A stretch of 64,000 nt of DNA, from the NCBI RefSeq assembly GCF_000016325.1, contig NC_009436.1:1240001-1304000 (forward strand), in the 5' to 3' direction. The position numbers and the translations under genes are program-made. The notes under the pieces were generated by a model. The model searched no databases, was not told where the DNA came from, and saw only the letters and a program-made list of their open reading frames with translations. The stretch comes from Enterobacter sp. 638. Lineage in GTDB: Bacteria > Pseudomonadota > Gammaproteobacteria > Enterobacterales > Enterobacteriaceae. Positions 18,429 to 26,484 of this stretch are shown piece after piece; positions within the stretch are counted from its first letter, which is position 1; every line of letters starts with the position of its first letter.

Positions 18429-19589
18429 ATGAGCAATAACCCGTTGATTCCGCAAAGCAAACTTCCCAACCTTGGCACCACAATCTTCACGCAAATGAGT
18501 GCGTTGGCGCAGCAGCATAACGCCATTAACTTGTCGCAGGGATTTCCGGATTTTGACGGGCCAAAATATTTGCAGGAACGCCTGGCGTACCACGTAGCAC
18601 AGGGCGCTAACCAGTATGCACCCATGACGGGCGCGCAGCCGCTGCGTGAAGCCATTGCCGATAAAACGCAGGAACTGTACGGCTACAAACCGGACGCCAA
18701 CAGCGATGTGACGGTCACGGCGGGAGCGACGGAAGCGTTATACGCGGCGATTACGGCATTGGTGAGAGCGGGCGATGAGGTGATTTGCTTTGACCCGAGC
18801 TACGACAGCTATGCGCCAGCGATTGAATTATCGGGCGGTGTGGTAAAACGCATTGCGCTCCAGCCGCCGCATTTTCGCCCGGACTGGCAGGCATTTGCGG
18901 CGTTACTCAGCGACAAAACCCGGCTGGTGATCCTGAATACACCGCACAATCCGTCGGCCACGGTCTGGCGAAAAGCCGATTTTGCGGCGCTGTGGGAGGC
19001 GATCGCCGAACGCGAAATTTATGTTCTGAGCGATGAAGTTTACGAACATATTTGTTTTGCCGAAGAGGGGCACGCCAGCGTATTGGCGCATCCGCAGCTG
19101 CGCGAGCGTGCGATTGCCGTGTCGTCCTTCGGCAAAACCTATCACATGACCGGCTGGAAAGTGGGGTATTGCGTTGCGCCCGCTGCCATCAGTGCGGAAC
19201 TGCGCAAAGTGCATCAGTATCTGACGTTTGCGGTAAATACCCCGGCGCAGCTGGCGCTGGCGGATATGCTTCGCGCCGAGCCGGAACACTACCGTGAGTT
19301 ACCGGAATTTTATCGCGCACGTCGTGACCTGTTTGTGAACGCGTTAGGCGCCAGCCGTCTGGAGATTTTGCCGTGTGAAGGGACCTACTTTTTGCTGGCG
19401 GATTACAGCGCCATTTTGGATCTGGACGATGTGAGTTTTTGCCAGTGGCTCACCAAAGAGGCGGGCGTGGCTGCTATTCCGTTATCAGTGTTTTGCGCCG
19501 ATCCGTTCCCGCATAAACTGATTCGTCTCTGTTTTGCGAAGCAGGAATCGACGCTGTTAGCCGCGGCAGAGCGTCTGAATATGCTGTAA
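18429..19589 (+). CDS. ybdL: Methionine aminotransferase (final step of methionine salvage)
   Basis: Class I PLP aminotransferase of 386 residues, the E. coli YbdL length. It converts 4-methylthio-2-oxobutanoate to methionine and favours methionine and aromatic amino acids. The PLP lysine is Lys236 in SSFGKTYHMTGWK. NTPHNPSATVW (170-180) and SDEVYEH (201-207) hold the conserved Asn and Asp/Tyr cofactor contacts, and YAPMTGAQPLREAI is near 63-76. It diverges from mtnBCD and completes the pathway from MtnD product to methionine. Confidence 0.95.
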   Translation: MSNNPLIPQSKLPNLGTTIFTQMSALAQQHNAINLSQGFPDFDGPKYLQERLAYHVAQGANQYAPMTGAQPLREAIADKTQELYGYKPDANSDVTVTAGATEALYAAITALVRAGDEVICFDPSYDSYAPAIELSGGVVKRIALQPPHFRPDWQAFAALLSDKTRLVILNTPHNPSATVWRKADFAALWEAIAEREIYVLSDEVYEHICFAEEGHASVLAHPQLRERAIAVSSFGKTYHMTGWKVGYCVAPAAISAELRKVHQYLTFAVNTPAQLALADMLRAEPEHYRELPEFYRARRDLFVNALGASRLEILPCEGTYFLLADYSAILDLDDVSFCQWLTKEAGVAAIPLSVFCADPFPHKLIRLCFAKQESTLLAAAERLNML

Positions 19590-19966
19590 CTGTTTGACGG
19601 TCCAGGCTTCTGAATAACGATATTCGGTCATTCCTATCACAGCCATAGGCACGAATGCCGCTGCTGCGCATTGCCCAACGCCTGCGTGGGTGGTGTAATC
19701 ACATCGCTGTAACGGATCGGCTAAGGTCCTGTAGAGCGCAACGCATCGCCAGTTCATCTGGCACTGAATCGACCTGCGGGACGTTCAGGTAACAGGGCCG
19801 CCCATCGAGGCGGCCTTTTTACGTTTTGCAGACCGAAAAGCAACGTTCAGGCAAGTCATGGTCAGGTTGTAAGGTATCGCTGATTGATTTGATACGGCAA
19901 ACGCATTGGCCCCATCAGATGAAGTTCGTTACCTTAGCTCTCAACGAAAACACGGAGGAAGTACAG
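19590..19966. other. Gap between ybdL and ahpC: unassigned block, terminator and ahpC promoter
   Basis: This 377-bp gap has three parts. 19590-19795 holds no confident gene; a minus-strand frame of 66 codons (19557-19757) exists but matches nothing I know. A strong terminator ends the block at 19820. The remaining 150 bp before ahpC must hold its promoter. OxyR control is known in E. coli, but I could not place its site with confidence. Confidence 0.5.
19796..19820 (+). terminator. Factor-independent terminator upstream of ahpC
   Basis: Perfect 7-bp GC stem GGCCGCC/GGCGGCC with loop CATCGA and five T. It lies 206 bases after the ybdL stop, so it either ends a long ybdL 3' UTR or ends a separate short RNA. 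A small hairpin GCCAG/CTGGC lies about 40 bases before it. Confidence 0.85.
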
Positions 19967-20530
19967 ATGTCCTTGATTAACACCAAAATTAAACCATTCA
20001 AAAACCAGGCGTTCAAAAACGGCGAATTCATCGAAGTGACCGAGAAAGACACCGAAGGCCGCTGGAGCGTGTTCTTCTTCTATCCGGCTGACTTCACCTT
20101 CGTTTGTCCGACCGAACTGGGCGACGTAGCAGATCATTACGACGAACTGCAGAAGCTGGGCGTGGACGTTTACTCCGTCTCTACGGACACCCACTTCACC
20201 CACAAAGCGTGGCACGGCAGCTCCGATACCATCGCGAAAATCAAATACGCGATGATCGGCGACCCGACTGGCGCCCTGACCCGTAACTTCGACAACATGC
20301 GTGAAGATGAAGGCCTGGCAGATCGTGCAACCTTCGTTGTTGACCCGCAGGGCATCATCCAGGCAATCGAAGTTACCGCTGAAGGTATCGGCCGTGATGC
20401 TTCTGACCTGCTGCGTAAAGTGAAAGCAGCTCAGTACGTTGCGTCTCACCCAGGCGAAGTGTGCCCGGCGAAATGGAAAGAGGGCGATGCGACCTTGGCT
20501 CCGTCTCTCGACCTGGTCGGCAAAATCTAA
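19967..20530 (+). CDS. ahpC: Alkyl hydroperoxide reductase peroxidase subunit AhpC
   Basis: Typical two-Cys peroxiredoxin of 187 residues, the exact family length. It reduces H2O2 and organic peroxides and is recharged by AhpF. The peroxidatic Cys47 is in FTFVCPTE and the resolving Cys166 is in GEVCPAKW. I chose the ATG at 19967 ([11 protein letters not shown]) because GGAGG is ten bases upstream; the longer in-frame reading runs back into promoter DNA. The codons are markedly biased, as expected of a very abundant protein. ahpF follows 382 bp away. Confidence 0.98.
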   Translation: MSLINTKIKPFKNQAFKNGEFIEVTEKDTEGRWSVFFFYPADFTFVCPTELGDVADHYDELQKLGVDVYSVSTDTHFTHKAWHGSSDTIAKIKYAMIGDPTGALTRNFDNMREDEGLADRATFVVDPQGIIQAIEVTAEGIGRDASDLLRKVKAAQYVASHPGEVCPAKWKEGDATLAPSLDLVGKI

Positions 20531-20546
20531 TTTCCCGTCGTCTTTC

Positions 20547-20659
20547 GCGCCATAGCGGCGTTGGCGTCGCCTGTTCACCCCGGTCACTGACTTGTGTCAG
20601 CTCCCGGGGATTCTCAGGCTAGCCGCCTTACTCTGGCGCGAAATACTTAGGGAATTACA
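20547..20659. repeat. 113-bp direct repeat, copy 1 (ahpC-ahpF gap)
   Basis: First of two near-identical 113-bp elements offset by 128 bp. The element begins GCGCCATAGCGGCGTTGG and ends CTTAGGGAATTACA. It contains internal inverted repeats such as CTGACTTGTGTCAG and GGCGTCGCC. It differs from copy 2 at about four positions. Confidence 0.93.
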
Positions 20660-20674
20660 GTTTCTTCGGTTATT

Positions 20675-20787
20675 GCGCTATAGCGGCGTTGGCGTCGCCT
20701 GTTCACCTCGGTCACTGACCTGTGTCAGCTCCCGGGGATTCTCAGGCTAGCCGCCTTGCTCTGGCGCGAAATACTTAGGGAATTACA
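20675..20787. repeat. 113-bp direct repeat, copy 2 (ahpC-ahpF gap)
   Basis: Second copy, identical to copy 1 at about 109 of 113 positions. One of the changes turns CTGACTTGTGTCAG into CTGACCTGTGTCAG. The two copies are separated by 15 bases, so they look like a recent tandem duplication. Confidence 0.93.
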
Positions 20788-20791
20788 TTTT

Positions 20792-20815
20792 TCGGGTGCA
20801 AAATTTTGCACCCGA
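20792..20815 (+). terminator. Perfect palindrome terminator between ahpC and ahpF
   Basis: A 24-base perfect palindrome (TCGGGTGCAAAA mirrored as TTTTGCACCCGA), followed by TTTTC. It should stop or attenuate transcription leaving ahpC, which would keep ahpF expression below ahpC. Confidence 0.75.
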
Positions 20816-20828
20816 TTTTCAAATTTCA

Positions 20829-20897
20829 TTACGCAATCTCATTTAAGCCGCATCGCGGCGGTCGCCAATAAGAGGCGGCTTAAATGAGGAAGCGTAA
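20829..20897 (+). promoter_or_regulatory. Long hairpin in the ahpF leader
   Basis: A 14-bp perfect inverted repeat, CTCATTTAAGCCGC (20838-20851) with GCGGCTTAAATGAG (20875-20888), is extended by TTACGC (20829-20834) with GCGTAA (20892-20897) across a 3x3 internal loop. The 23-base apical loop contains GGCGGTCGCC. It ends only 15 bases before the ahpF ATG and leaves the AGGAGATT ribosome site just outside the stem. Confidence 0.7.
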
Positions 20898-20912
20898 AGC
20901 AGGAGATTAACG

Positions 20913-22478
20913 ATGCTCGACACCAACATGAAAACCCAGCTCAAGGCCTACCTTGAGAAACTGACCAAACCTGTTGAGTTGATTGCCACGCTGGATGACA
21001 GCGCAAGATCGGCAGAAATCAAGGAACTGCTGGCGGAAATCGCCGAACTGTCACCAAAAGTGACCTTTAAAGAAGACAACAGCCTGGCGGTGCGTAAGCC
21101 GTCATTCCTGATTACCAATCCAGGTTCTGACCAGGGCCCGCGTTTTGCTGGTTCTCCGTTGGGGCACGAATTTACCTCGCTGGTGCTGGCGCTGCTGTGG
21201 ACCGGTGGTCATCCATCGAAAGAAGCCCAGACGCTGCTGGAGCAAATCCGCGATATCGATGGCGATTTCGAGTTTGAAACGTACTACTCGCTCTCATGCC
21301 ACAACTGCCCGGACGTGGTGCAGGCTCTGAACCTGATGGCCGTGCTGAACCCGCGTATTAAGCACACTGCGATTGACGGCGGCGTGTTCCAGAATGAAAT
21401 CACCGAACGTAATGTGATGGGCGTTCCGGCGGTGTTTGTGAACGGGAAAGAGTTTGGTCAGGGTCGTATGACGCTGACCGAAATCGTGGCCAAAATTGAT
21501 ACCGGCGCGGAAAAACGCGCGGCGGAAGAGCTCAACAAGCGTGATGTTTACGACGTGCTGATCGTCGGTTCCGGCCCAGCGGGTGCTGCGGCAGCGGTGT
21601 ACTCTGCACGTAAAGGGATTCGTACCGGCCTGATGGGCGAGCGCTTTGGCGGCCAGGTTCTGGATACCGTGGATATCGAAAACTACATTTCCGTGCCAAA
21701 AACTGAAGGCCAAAAGCTGGCGGGCGCACTGAAAGCGCACGTCGATGATTATGATGTCGATGTGATCGATAGCCAAAGCGCCAGCAAACTGGTTCCGGCT
21801 GTGACAGAAGGCGGTTTGCATCAGATTGAAACGGCTTCCGGTGCGGTACTAAAAGCGCGCAGCGTGATCATCGCGACGGGCGCGAAATGGCGCAACATGA
21901 ACGTGCCGGGCGAAGATCAGTATCGCACCAAAGGCGTCACCTACTGTCCGCACTGCGACGGCCCGCTGTTTAAAGGCAAACGCGTGGCGGTGATCGGCGG
22001 TGGTAACTCCGGTGTGGAAGCGGCCATTGATCTGGCGGGACTCGTTGAGCACGTCACGCTGCTGGAATTTGCCCCTGAAATGAAAGCGGACCAGGTATTA
22101 CAGGATAAAGTCCGCAGCCTGAAAAACGTCGATATCGTTCTGAATGCGCAGACCACGGAAGTGAAAGGCGACGGCAGTAAAGTTACCGGTCTGGAATACC
22201 GTGACCGCGTGAGCGGTGATGTACACAACGTGGCGCTGTCAGGCATTTTCGTGCAGATCGGTTTGCTGCCAAACACCACGTGGCTGGAAGGGGCGATTGA
22301 GCGCAACCGCATGGGCGAAATCATGATTGATGCCAAATGCGAAACCAGCGTGAAAGGCGTCTTTGCGGCGGGTGACTGTACGACCGTGCCGTACAAACAG
22401 ATTATCATCGCGACGGGCGAAGGGGCGAAAGCGTCACTCAGCGCGTTTGATTACCTGATTCGCACCAAAACAGCATAA
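20913..22478 (+). CDS. ahpF: Alkyl hydroperoxide reductase flavoprotein AhpF
   Basis: FAD enzyme of 521 residues that passes electrons from NADH to AhpC. The N-terminal tandem thioredoxin fold carries Cys129/Cys132 (SCHNCP). The FAD motif [17 protein letters not shown] starts near 218. The thioredoxin-reductase-like redox centre Cys345/Cys348 is in YCPHCDG, followed by the NAD(P)H motif [12 protein letters not shown] (357-368). All positions match the E. coli protein. AGGAGATTAACG precedes the ATG. Confidence 0.98.
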   Translation: MLDTNMKTQLKAYLEKLTKPVELIATLDDSARSAEIKELLAEIAELSPKVTFKEDNSLAVRKPSFLITNPGSDQGPRFAGSPLGHEFTSLVLALLWTGGHPSKEAQTLLEQIRDIDGDFEFETYYSLSCHNCPDVVQALNLMAVLNPRIKHTAIDGGVFQNEITERNVMGVPAVFVNGKEFGQGRMTLTEIVAKIDTGAEKRAAEELNKRDVYDVLIVGSGPAGAAAAVYSARKGIRTGLMGERFGGQVLDTVDIENYISVPKTEGQKLAGALKAHVDDYDVDVIDSQSASKLVPAVTEGGLHQIETASGAVLKARSVIIATGAKWRNMNVPGEDQYRTKGVTYCPHCDGPLFKGKRVAVIGGGNSGVEAAIDLAGLVEHVTLLEFAPEMKADQVLQDKVRSLKNVDIVLNAQTTEVKGDGSKVTGLEYRDRVSGDVHNVALSGIFVQIGLLPNTTWLEGAIERNRMGEIMIDAKCETSVKGVFAAGDCTTVPYKQIIIATGEGAKASLSAFDYLIRTKTA

Positions 22479-22510
22479 TAAAAGAAAGTAAGGCTTCACC
22501 TGCAAAAATA

Positions 22511-22536
22511 AAAACCCCGCGAAAGCGGGGTTTTTT
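22511..22536. terminator. Bidirectional terminator between ahpF and uspG
   Basis: CCCCGC/GCGGGG stem with a GAAA tetraloop, flanked by AAAA on the left and six T on the right, so it works on both strands between two convergent genes. Confidence 0.9.
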
Positions 22537-22543
22537 ATGCGCG

Positions 22544-22972
22544 TTATCTGACGACCAGCACCGGAATATGCGTGTGGCGGATGACGCTGGAGGCATTCGA
22601 ACCCAGCAGGTGGGTAGAGATAGAAGGATTGCGCGAACCGATCACCACTACGTCGGCGTTGAGTTCATTCGCCATTTCGTTCACCGCGTCGCGAACGCTG
22701 CCAAACCGCACATGGGTTCTGATGCGCGCGGGATCGATGCTGAAATGTCCCACCATGGTTTGCAGGCGGGTTTCTGCTTCGCGTTGCAGATTCTCCTCAA
22801 AGCGGCGCACGTCAGCGGCGAAGCGATGCAAACTCAGGCTGGCAGAGCCTGGCAAGACGTGTAAAAGATGAATGATGCCGTCCTGCTGCGCCAGGAATTC
22901 TGCGTGGCGCACGGCCTTGTCGCTCAGTTCCATTTCAAAAACATCAACCGGCATAATGATTGTCTGATACAT
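22544..22972 (-). CDS. uspG: Universal stress protein G
   Basis: Universal stress protein of 142 residues, the usual UspG length. The USP fold pattern is visible: [18 protein letters not shown] at the N-terminus and the ATP-binding motif [23 protein letters not shown] near the C-terminus (G-2x-G-9x-G(S/N)). I chose MYQTII as the start, matching the family; a longer frame adds 13 residues. It converges on ahpF and shares its terminator. Confidence 0.95.
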   Translation of the reverse strand: MYQTIIMPVDVFEMELSDKAVRHAEFLAQQDGIIHLLHVLPGSASLSLHRFAADVRRFEENLQREAETRLQTMVGHFSIDPARIRTHVRFGSVRDAVNEMANELNADVVVIGSRNPSISTHLLGSNASSVIRHTHIPVLVVR

Positions 22973-23335
22973 ACCCGTTTCTCCTTGTTTATAAACGCTG
23001 AAAACATTCAAACATAAAATATTATCTGTTTCTGATATCTGTCAGGCAGTTTTTCACGTTTTGGCGTTTATTGACTTAACTTTGCGGAGAAATGAGAGGA
23101 AGACGGTCTACCAGTGGCGTTCAAGATACAGCACGGCCGTGACGATAATCGCCAAAAAAATGAAATATACCAGCGTTATGCCCAATATCTCATTCATGAC
23201 CGTCCCCGCGGCACTGAAACGGATTAAGCCTGGATTAAGGGGATTTTGCGCGCTATAGGACAAATGGGTGATTTTGCGGAAAGAGGATGCAGACGCATCC
23301 TCTGGGCAAAGCGGTTAACGCTTATTCAGATGGGA
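22973..23335. other. Gap between uspG and rnk
   Basis: 363 bp between two minus-strand genes. It holds the AT-rich uspG promoter region (about 22973-23060) and one candidate small membrane-protein gene (23108-23197, listed separately). A GAGGATGC(A)GACGCATCCTC hairpin (about 23283-23302) lies just downstream of rnk and probably ends its transcript. Confidence 0.6.
23108..23197 (-). CDS. Putative small single-pass membrane protein, 29 residues
   Basis: An open frame of 29 codons (MNEILGITLVYFIFLAII, then VTAVLYLERHW) that forms one hydrophobic helix from about residue 4 to 23, followed by a charged ERHW end. This layout is typical of enterobacterial small membrane proteins. GGGGA lies seven bases before the ATG, a modest ribosome site. 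I do not recognise a named family. It is transcribed in the same direction as uspG and rnk. Confidence 0.5.
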   Translation of the reverse strand: MNEILGITLVYFIFLAIIVTAVLYLERHW

Positions 23336-23746
23336 TTAACGCAGGTAATCGCCGGCAGCTTCTGGCTGGTAGAGCAGTTCCAGCACTTCAAGGTGTGCAG
23401 AGGCGCCACCAGGCAGTTCCCAGTGAATGGTATCGCCCGTGCGCAGGCCAAGGAGCGCGGCGCCGACGGGGGCCAGAACAGAGAGCTGGGTGCTGCTGTC
23501 GGTCATCTGCGCAGGATAAACTAGCGTGCGGGTGTGCTCTTCACCGGAGGTGAGATCGCGGAATCTCACCTGGCTGTTCATGGTGACGACATCATGCGGC
23601 ATCGACTCTGCCGTACACATCTGCGCGCGGTCCAGTTCGTCGTTCAGCGCATCGGCAATGGGCAGCGACGCGAACGCGGGTTTCTCCAGCAGACGGTCGA
23701 TACGTTCTGCATCAAGTTCATTGATAATGATGGTGGGTCTGGACAT
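23336..23746 (-). CDS. rnk: Regulator of nucleoside diphosphate kinase Rnk
   Basis: Protein of 136 residues, the exact Rnk length, belonging to the GreA/GreB-related family that binds RNA polymerase through its secondary channel region. The C-terminal FKBP-like GreA domain is visible ([20 protein letters not shown] and [16 protein letters not shown], about residues 76-111), with a short N-terminal coiled coil ([14 protein letters not shown]). In E. coli it lies in the same place between uspG/ybdR and rna. Confidence 0.95.
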   Translation of the reverse strand: MSRPTIIINELDAERIDRLLEKPAFASLPIADALNDELDRAQMCTAESMPHDVVTMNSQVRFRDLTSGEEHTRTLVYPAQMTDSSTQLSVLAPVGAALLGLRTGDTIHWELPGGASAHLEVLELLYQPEAAGDYLR

Positions 23747-23798
23747 TTATTACTCCATGTCTTTAGTGCTGCGTGTCGCGCAGAAACCAATCCAAAAG

Positions 23799-23829
23799 AA
23801 AACCCTCGCCGTATGGCAGCGAGGGTTTT
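23799..23829. terminator. Hairpin between rnk and the hydrolase gene
   Basis: CCCTCGC/GCGAGGG stem with a nine-base loop, flanked by AAAA and TTTTA. It lies upstream of both divergent genes, so its purpose is unclear; it may insulate one promoter from the other. Confidence 0.5.
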
Positions 23830-24001
23830 ATCTCTCCTGATGATACTGGCTGAACACCGAAGTTTGAAGTGATGAATGTCACATTCATCGCGCAGATGAA
23901 TTTTTGGCGAAAAACGTGATCGTTCTCAGATTTGCAGTATGCTTTTTAAGCGCCCTTTTACGGGCGACGATCTGCACACGGTGTTCCATTCAGGAGATCT
24001 C

Positions 24002-24832
24002 ATGAGCGATTACGACAAACTTACCTTGAAAGACGGCAGTTATTTGCATTTCAAAGACTGGGGCAGCGGGCAGCCCATTGTCTTTAGTCATGGCTGGCCG
24101 TTAACGGCTGATGCCTTTGAAGATCAAATGTTGTATCTGGGGTCGAAAGGATTTCGCGTGATCGCACACGATCGGCGTGGACACGGGCGTTCTGCCCAGA
24201 CCTGGGACGGGAACCATATGGATCAGTACGCTGACGATCTGGCGGAACTGACCGCGCATCTGAATCTTAAGGATGCGGTGCATGTCGGCCATTCCACCGG
24301 CGGCGGTGAAGTGGCGCGCTATATTGGCCGGCACGGAACCGAACGGGTCGCAAAAGCGGTGCTGATTAGCGCGGTGACGCCGATTATGATCAAAACCGAT
24401 TTCAACCCCAACGGGGTGCCGAAAGAGGTGTTTGATGGTATTCGGGAAGGCGTGGTTAACGACCGCGCAGCGTTCTTTTATGAACTGACAGCGGCCTTTT
24501 ATGGCTATAACCGCACGGGCGCGAAAGAGTCTAAAGCGGTTCGTGAAAGCTTTGTCGAGCAAGGGCTTCAGGGATCGATTAAAGGGTTATATGACTGCAT
24601 CAAAGCATTTTCGGAAACCGACCTGCGTGTCGATCTGAAAAAGATGACCATCCCGACGCTTGTGATCCACGGCGATGACGATCAAATCGTGCCGTTTGAA
24701 ACCTGCGGAAAAGTGGCAGCGGAGATCCTGCCTGATTCCCAGCTCAAGGTGTACGAGGGCGGTTCACACGGGATTTGCACCACGCATAAACACCAGATCA
24801 ATGAAGACTTACTGAAATTTATTCAGTCATAA
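24002..24832 (+). CDS. Alpha/beta hydrolase (non-haem chloroperoxidase/esterase type)
   Basis: Soluble alpha/beta hydrolase of 276 residues. The nucleophile elbow GHSTGGGE puts catalytic Ser98 in place, HGDDDQIVP supplies the acid (about Asp227), and GGSHGIC supplies His256. FSHGWPLTADAF (about 28-39) is the oxyanion loop. The pattern is that of cofactor-free haloperoxidases and aryl esterases; the natural substrate is unknown. I chose the ATG at 24002 because AGGAGATCTC lies directly upstream; a longer frame adds 21 residues. It stands alone, diverging from rnk. Confidence 0.88.
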   Translation: MSDYDKLTLKDGSYLHFKDWGSGQPIVFSHGWPLTADAFEDQMLYLGSKGFRVIAHDRRGHGRSAQTWDGNHMDQYADDLAELTAHLNLKDAVHVGHSTGGGEVARYIGRHGTERVAKAVLISAVTPIMIKTDFNPNGVPKEVFDGIREGVVNDRAAFFYELTAAFYGYNRTGAKESKAVRESFVEQGLQGSIKGLYDCIKAFSETDLRVDLKKMTIPTLVIHGDDDQIVPFETCGKVAAEILPDSQLKVYEGGSHGICTTHKHQINEDLLKFIQS

Positions 24833-24923
24833 TTTTTAACGGATTGCGCTACGCTGATTGTCCTGAATCAGGGGAATGAGCGAAGCGTAATTCGTGCCTG
24901 TCAAATTTCACGCAGAGAGTGCC

Positions 24924-25547
24924 ATGTATTTCTATCAACCATCCCAGGGACACGGCCTGCCACACGATCCCTTAAATGCCATTGTCGGCCCCCGTCCTAT
25001 CGGCTGGATTTCAAGCCAGGACAGTGAAGGGCGGCTCAATCTTGCCCCGTACAGCTTTTTTAATTGCTTCAACTATCGCCCGCCGATCATTGGTTTTTCC
25101 AGCAATGGCTGGAAAGACAGCGTGCAAAATATCGTTCAGACCGGTGAGTTCGTCTGGAATCTGGCCACGGTTGAACTGGCGCAGGCGATGAATGAAACCT
25201 CCGCCACGCTCCCGCATGAGGAAGACGAATTTTCCTTTTCCGGCTTAACGCCCGTCGCCAGCCAGCTGGTGAAAGCGCCGCGCGTGGCGGAAAGCCCGGT
25301 GAATTTTGAATGTCGTCTGTCGCAGTGCATTCAGCTTACCGGCGCAGACGGTACGCCGATTGAAACCTGGCTGGTGCTGGGCGAAGTCGTCGGGGTTCAT
25401 ATCCGCGAAACGCTGCTGGAGGAGGGAATTTATCAGACCGCCAAAGCGAATCCGATTCTGCGCGCGGGTGGCCCAACCGCGTATTACTCGATAAGCGAAG
25501 CGCAGCGGTTTGACCTGGTGCGCCCGGATGCACGCAGCAGAGGCTGA
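24924..25547 (+). CDS. Flavin reductase-like (FMN-binding split barrel) protein
   Basis: Protein of 207 residues with the flavin reductase-like fold: GPRPIGWISSQDSEGRLNLA (about residues 24-43), APYSFFNCFNYRPPIIGFS and GEFVWNLATVELAQAMN. Proteins of this type bind FMN and either reduce flavins or act in ring-cleavage pathways; the role here is unknown. I chose the ATG at 24924 (MYFYQPSQG) as the family-like start; ten extra residues are possible upstream. It follows the hydrolase by 91 bases on the same strand. Confidence 0.85.
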   Translation: MYFYQPSQGHGLPHDPLNAIVGPRPIGWISSQDSEGRLNLAPYSFFNCFNYRPPIIGFSSNGWKDSVQNIVQTGEFVWNLATVELAQAMNETSATLPHEEDEFSFSGLTPVASQLVKAPRVAESPVNFECRLSQCIQLTGADGTPIETWLVLGEVVGVHIRETLLEEGIYQTAKANPILRAGGPTAYYSISEAQRFDLVRPDARSRG

Positions 25548-25585
25548 TTTTTTAACCCGGCACAGCGCCTGCGCCGGGTCAATTA

Positions 25586-26395
25586 TCAGTAACCGACTTT
25601 ATCGATGACGAACTGTTTGCCACAGTTGCCGGGATGCGGCTGCTCGGCAAACGACGCGGCAGACAGCGGAGCATTAATGGTCGCGGCGTTAAGGGAAATT
25701 TGCATCTCAGTCAGATAAGCGGGATTGCCGCTGCAGGTCAACTTAACGGCTTTGACTGACGCGTTACCCCAGCTTTTCGCGATGGCGCGATCAATGGTTT
25801 TACGGCTGACCGTTTTGCCGTAGTTATCTGCCAGCACTTTGCCCAACTCGCTGGCTTTCACTTCCTGATTCATGCGCACCATGGTGCCAAAATAGGCATC
25901 CGGGTCAAAACCAAAGCACACGCCGTGCTTGGCGTATTCGTAGCGTTCCAGACAAGAGTTACCGCCCGCGCCGGGCATCACACCACTCAGTTTTGCCGCA
26001 GATTCCAGCGACAGGCCAGTTTCGGCGGCTGCACATTTGCGGTTACCTCTGGCCTCGGGCATGTTAGGAAGAGGGCGTGTGGCGCAGCCGAAGCGCATCC
26101 ATCGGCGGTCGTCTACGCCCCGTGCAGAGATGGATTTTGGCAGACTCGGCCAGAGGCCGTGAACCGTCAGGAAATCGGTTTTGGTTTTGCTCTCTTTTTG
26201 CAGACGACACTCATCAGGCTCGTTGCGATCGTGCTCGTGCATGCTCTGGCAAAATCCTGTTTGCCACGACAGGGCAAGAACATAGCGATCAAAATCGGCG
26301 TACTGGGTGGCCTGAAGCGGAGCTGATTCTACGGAGAACGCGCACAGCGCGAGGGCCGCCGCACTGAATCGACTAACGATATCCTTCCTGAACAT
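25586..26395 (-). CDS. rna: Periplasmic ribonuclease I
   Basis: T2-family endoribonuclease of 269 residues, near the E. coli length of 268. It degrades RNA in the periplasm to 2',3'-cyclic nucleotides. Both catalytic histidine motifs are present: TVHGLWPSLPKS (about residue 95) and YEYAKHGVCFGFD (about 160), plus several Cys for disulfides. I chose MFRKDIVSRF as the start, which gives a signal peptide ending near SVESA; 18 more residues are possible upstream. It is followed by hcxA-like neighbours' order as in E. coli (rnk, rna), but the citrate-fermentation genes that follow rna in E. coli are absent. Confidence 0.94.
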   Translation of the reverse strand: MFRKDIVSRFSAAALALCAFSVESAPLQATQYADFDRYVLALSWQTGFCQSMHEHDRNEPDECRLQKESKTKTDFLTVHGLWPSLPKSISARGVDDRRWMRFGCATRPLPNMPEARGNRKCAAAETGLSLESAAKLSGVMPGAGGNSCLERYEYAKHGVCFGFDPDAYFGTMVRMNQEVKASELGKVLADNYGKTVSRKTIDRAIAKSWGNASVKAVKLTCSGNPAYLTEMQISLNAATINAPLSAASFAEQPHPGNCGKQFVIDKVGY

Positions 26396-26448
26396 GTGAA
26401 TTCCTGACGATTTAACGCAAATTAATTCCAGGAACTTATTAAAGCACA

Positions 26449-26470
26449 AAAAGCGCCCGTAGGCGCTTTT
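26449..26470 (-). terminator. Terminator after dcuC
   Basis: AAAAGCGCC/GGCGCTTTT stem with a CGTA loop, 15 bases downstream of the dcuC stop. The stem ends in a T run on the strand of dcuC, and it also precedes rna. Confidence 0.85.
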
Positions 26471-26484
26471 GAGAACTGTGACGC

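Noticed and set aside
19557..19757. 66-codon minus-strand gene overlapping the end of ybdL
   Set aside because: No family match, no clear ribosome site, and it overlaps the 3' end of ybdL antisense. Kept only as an alternative for the unassigned block.
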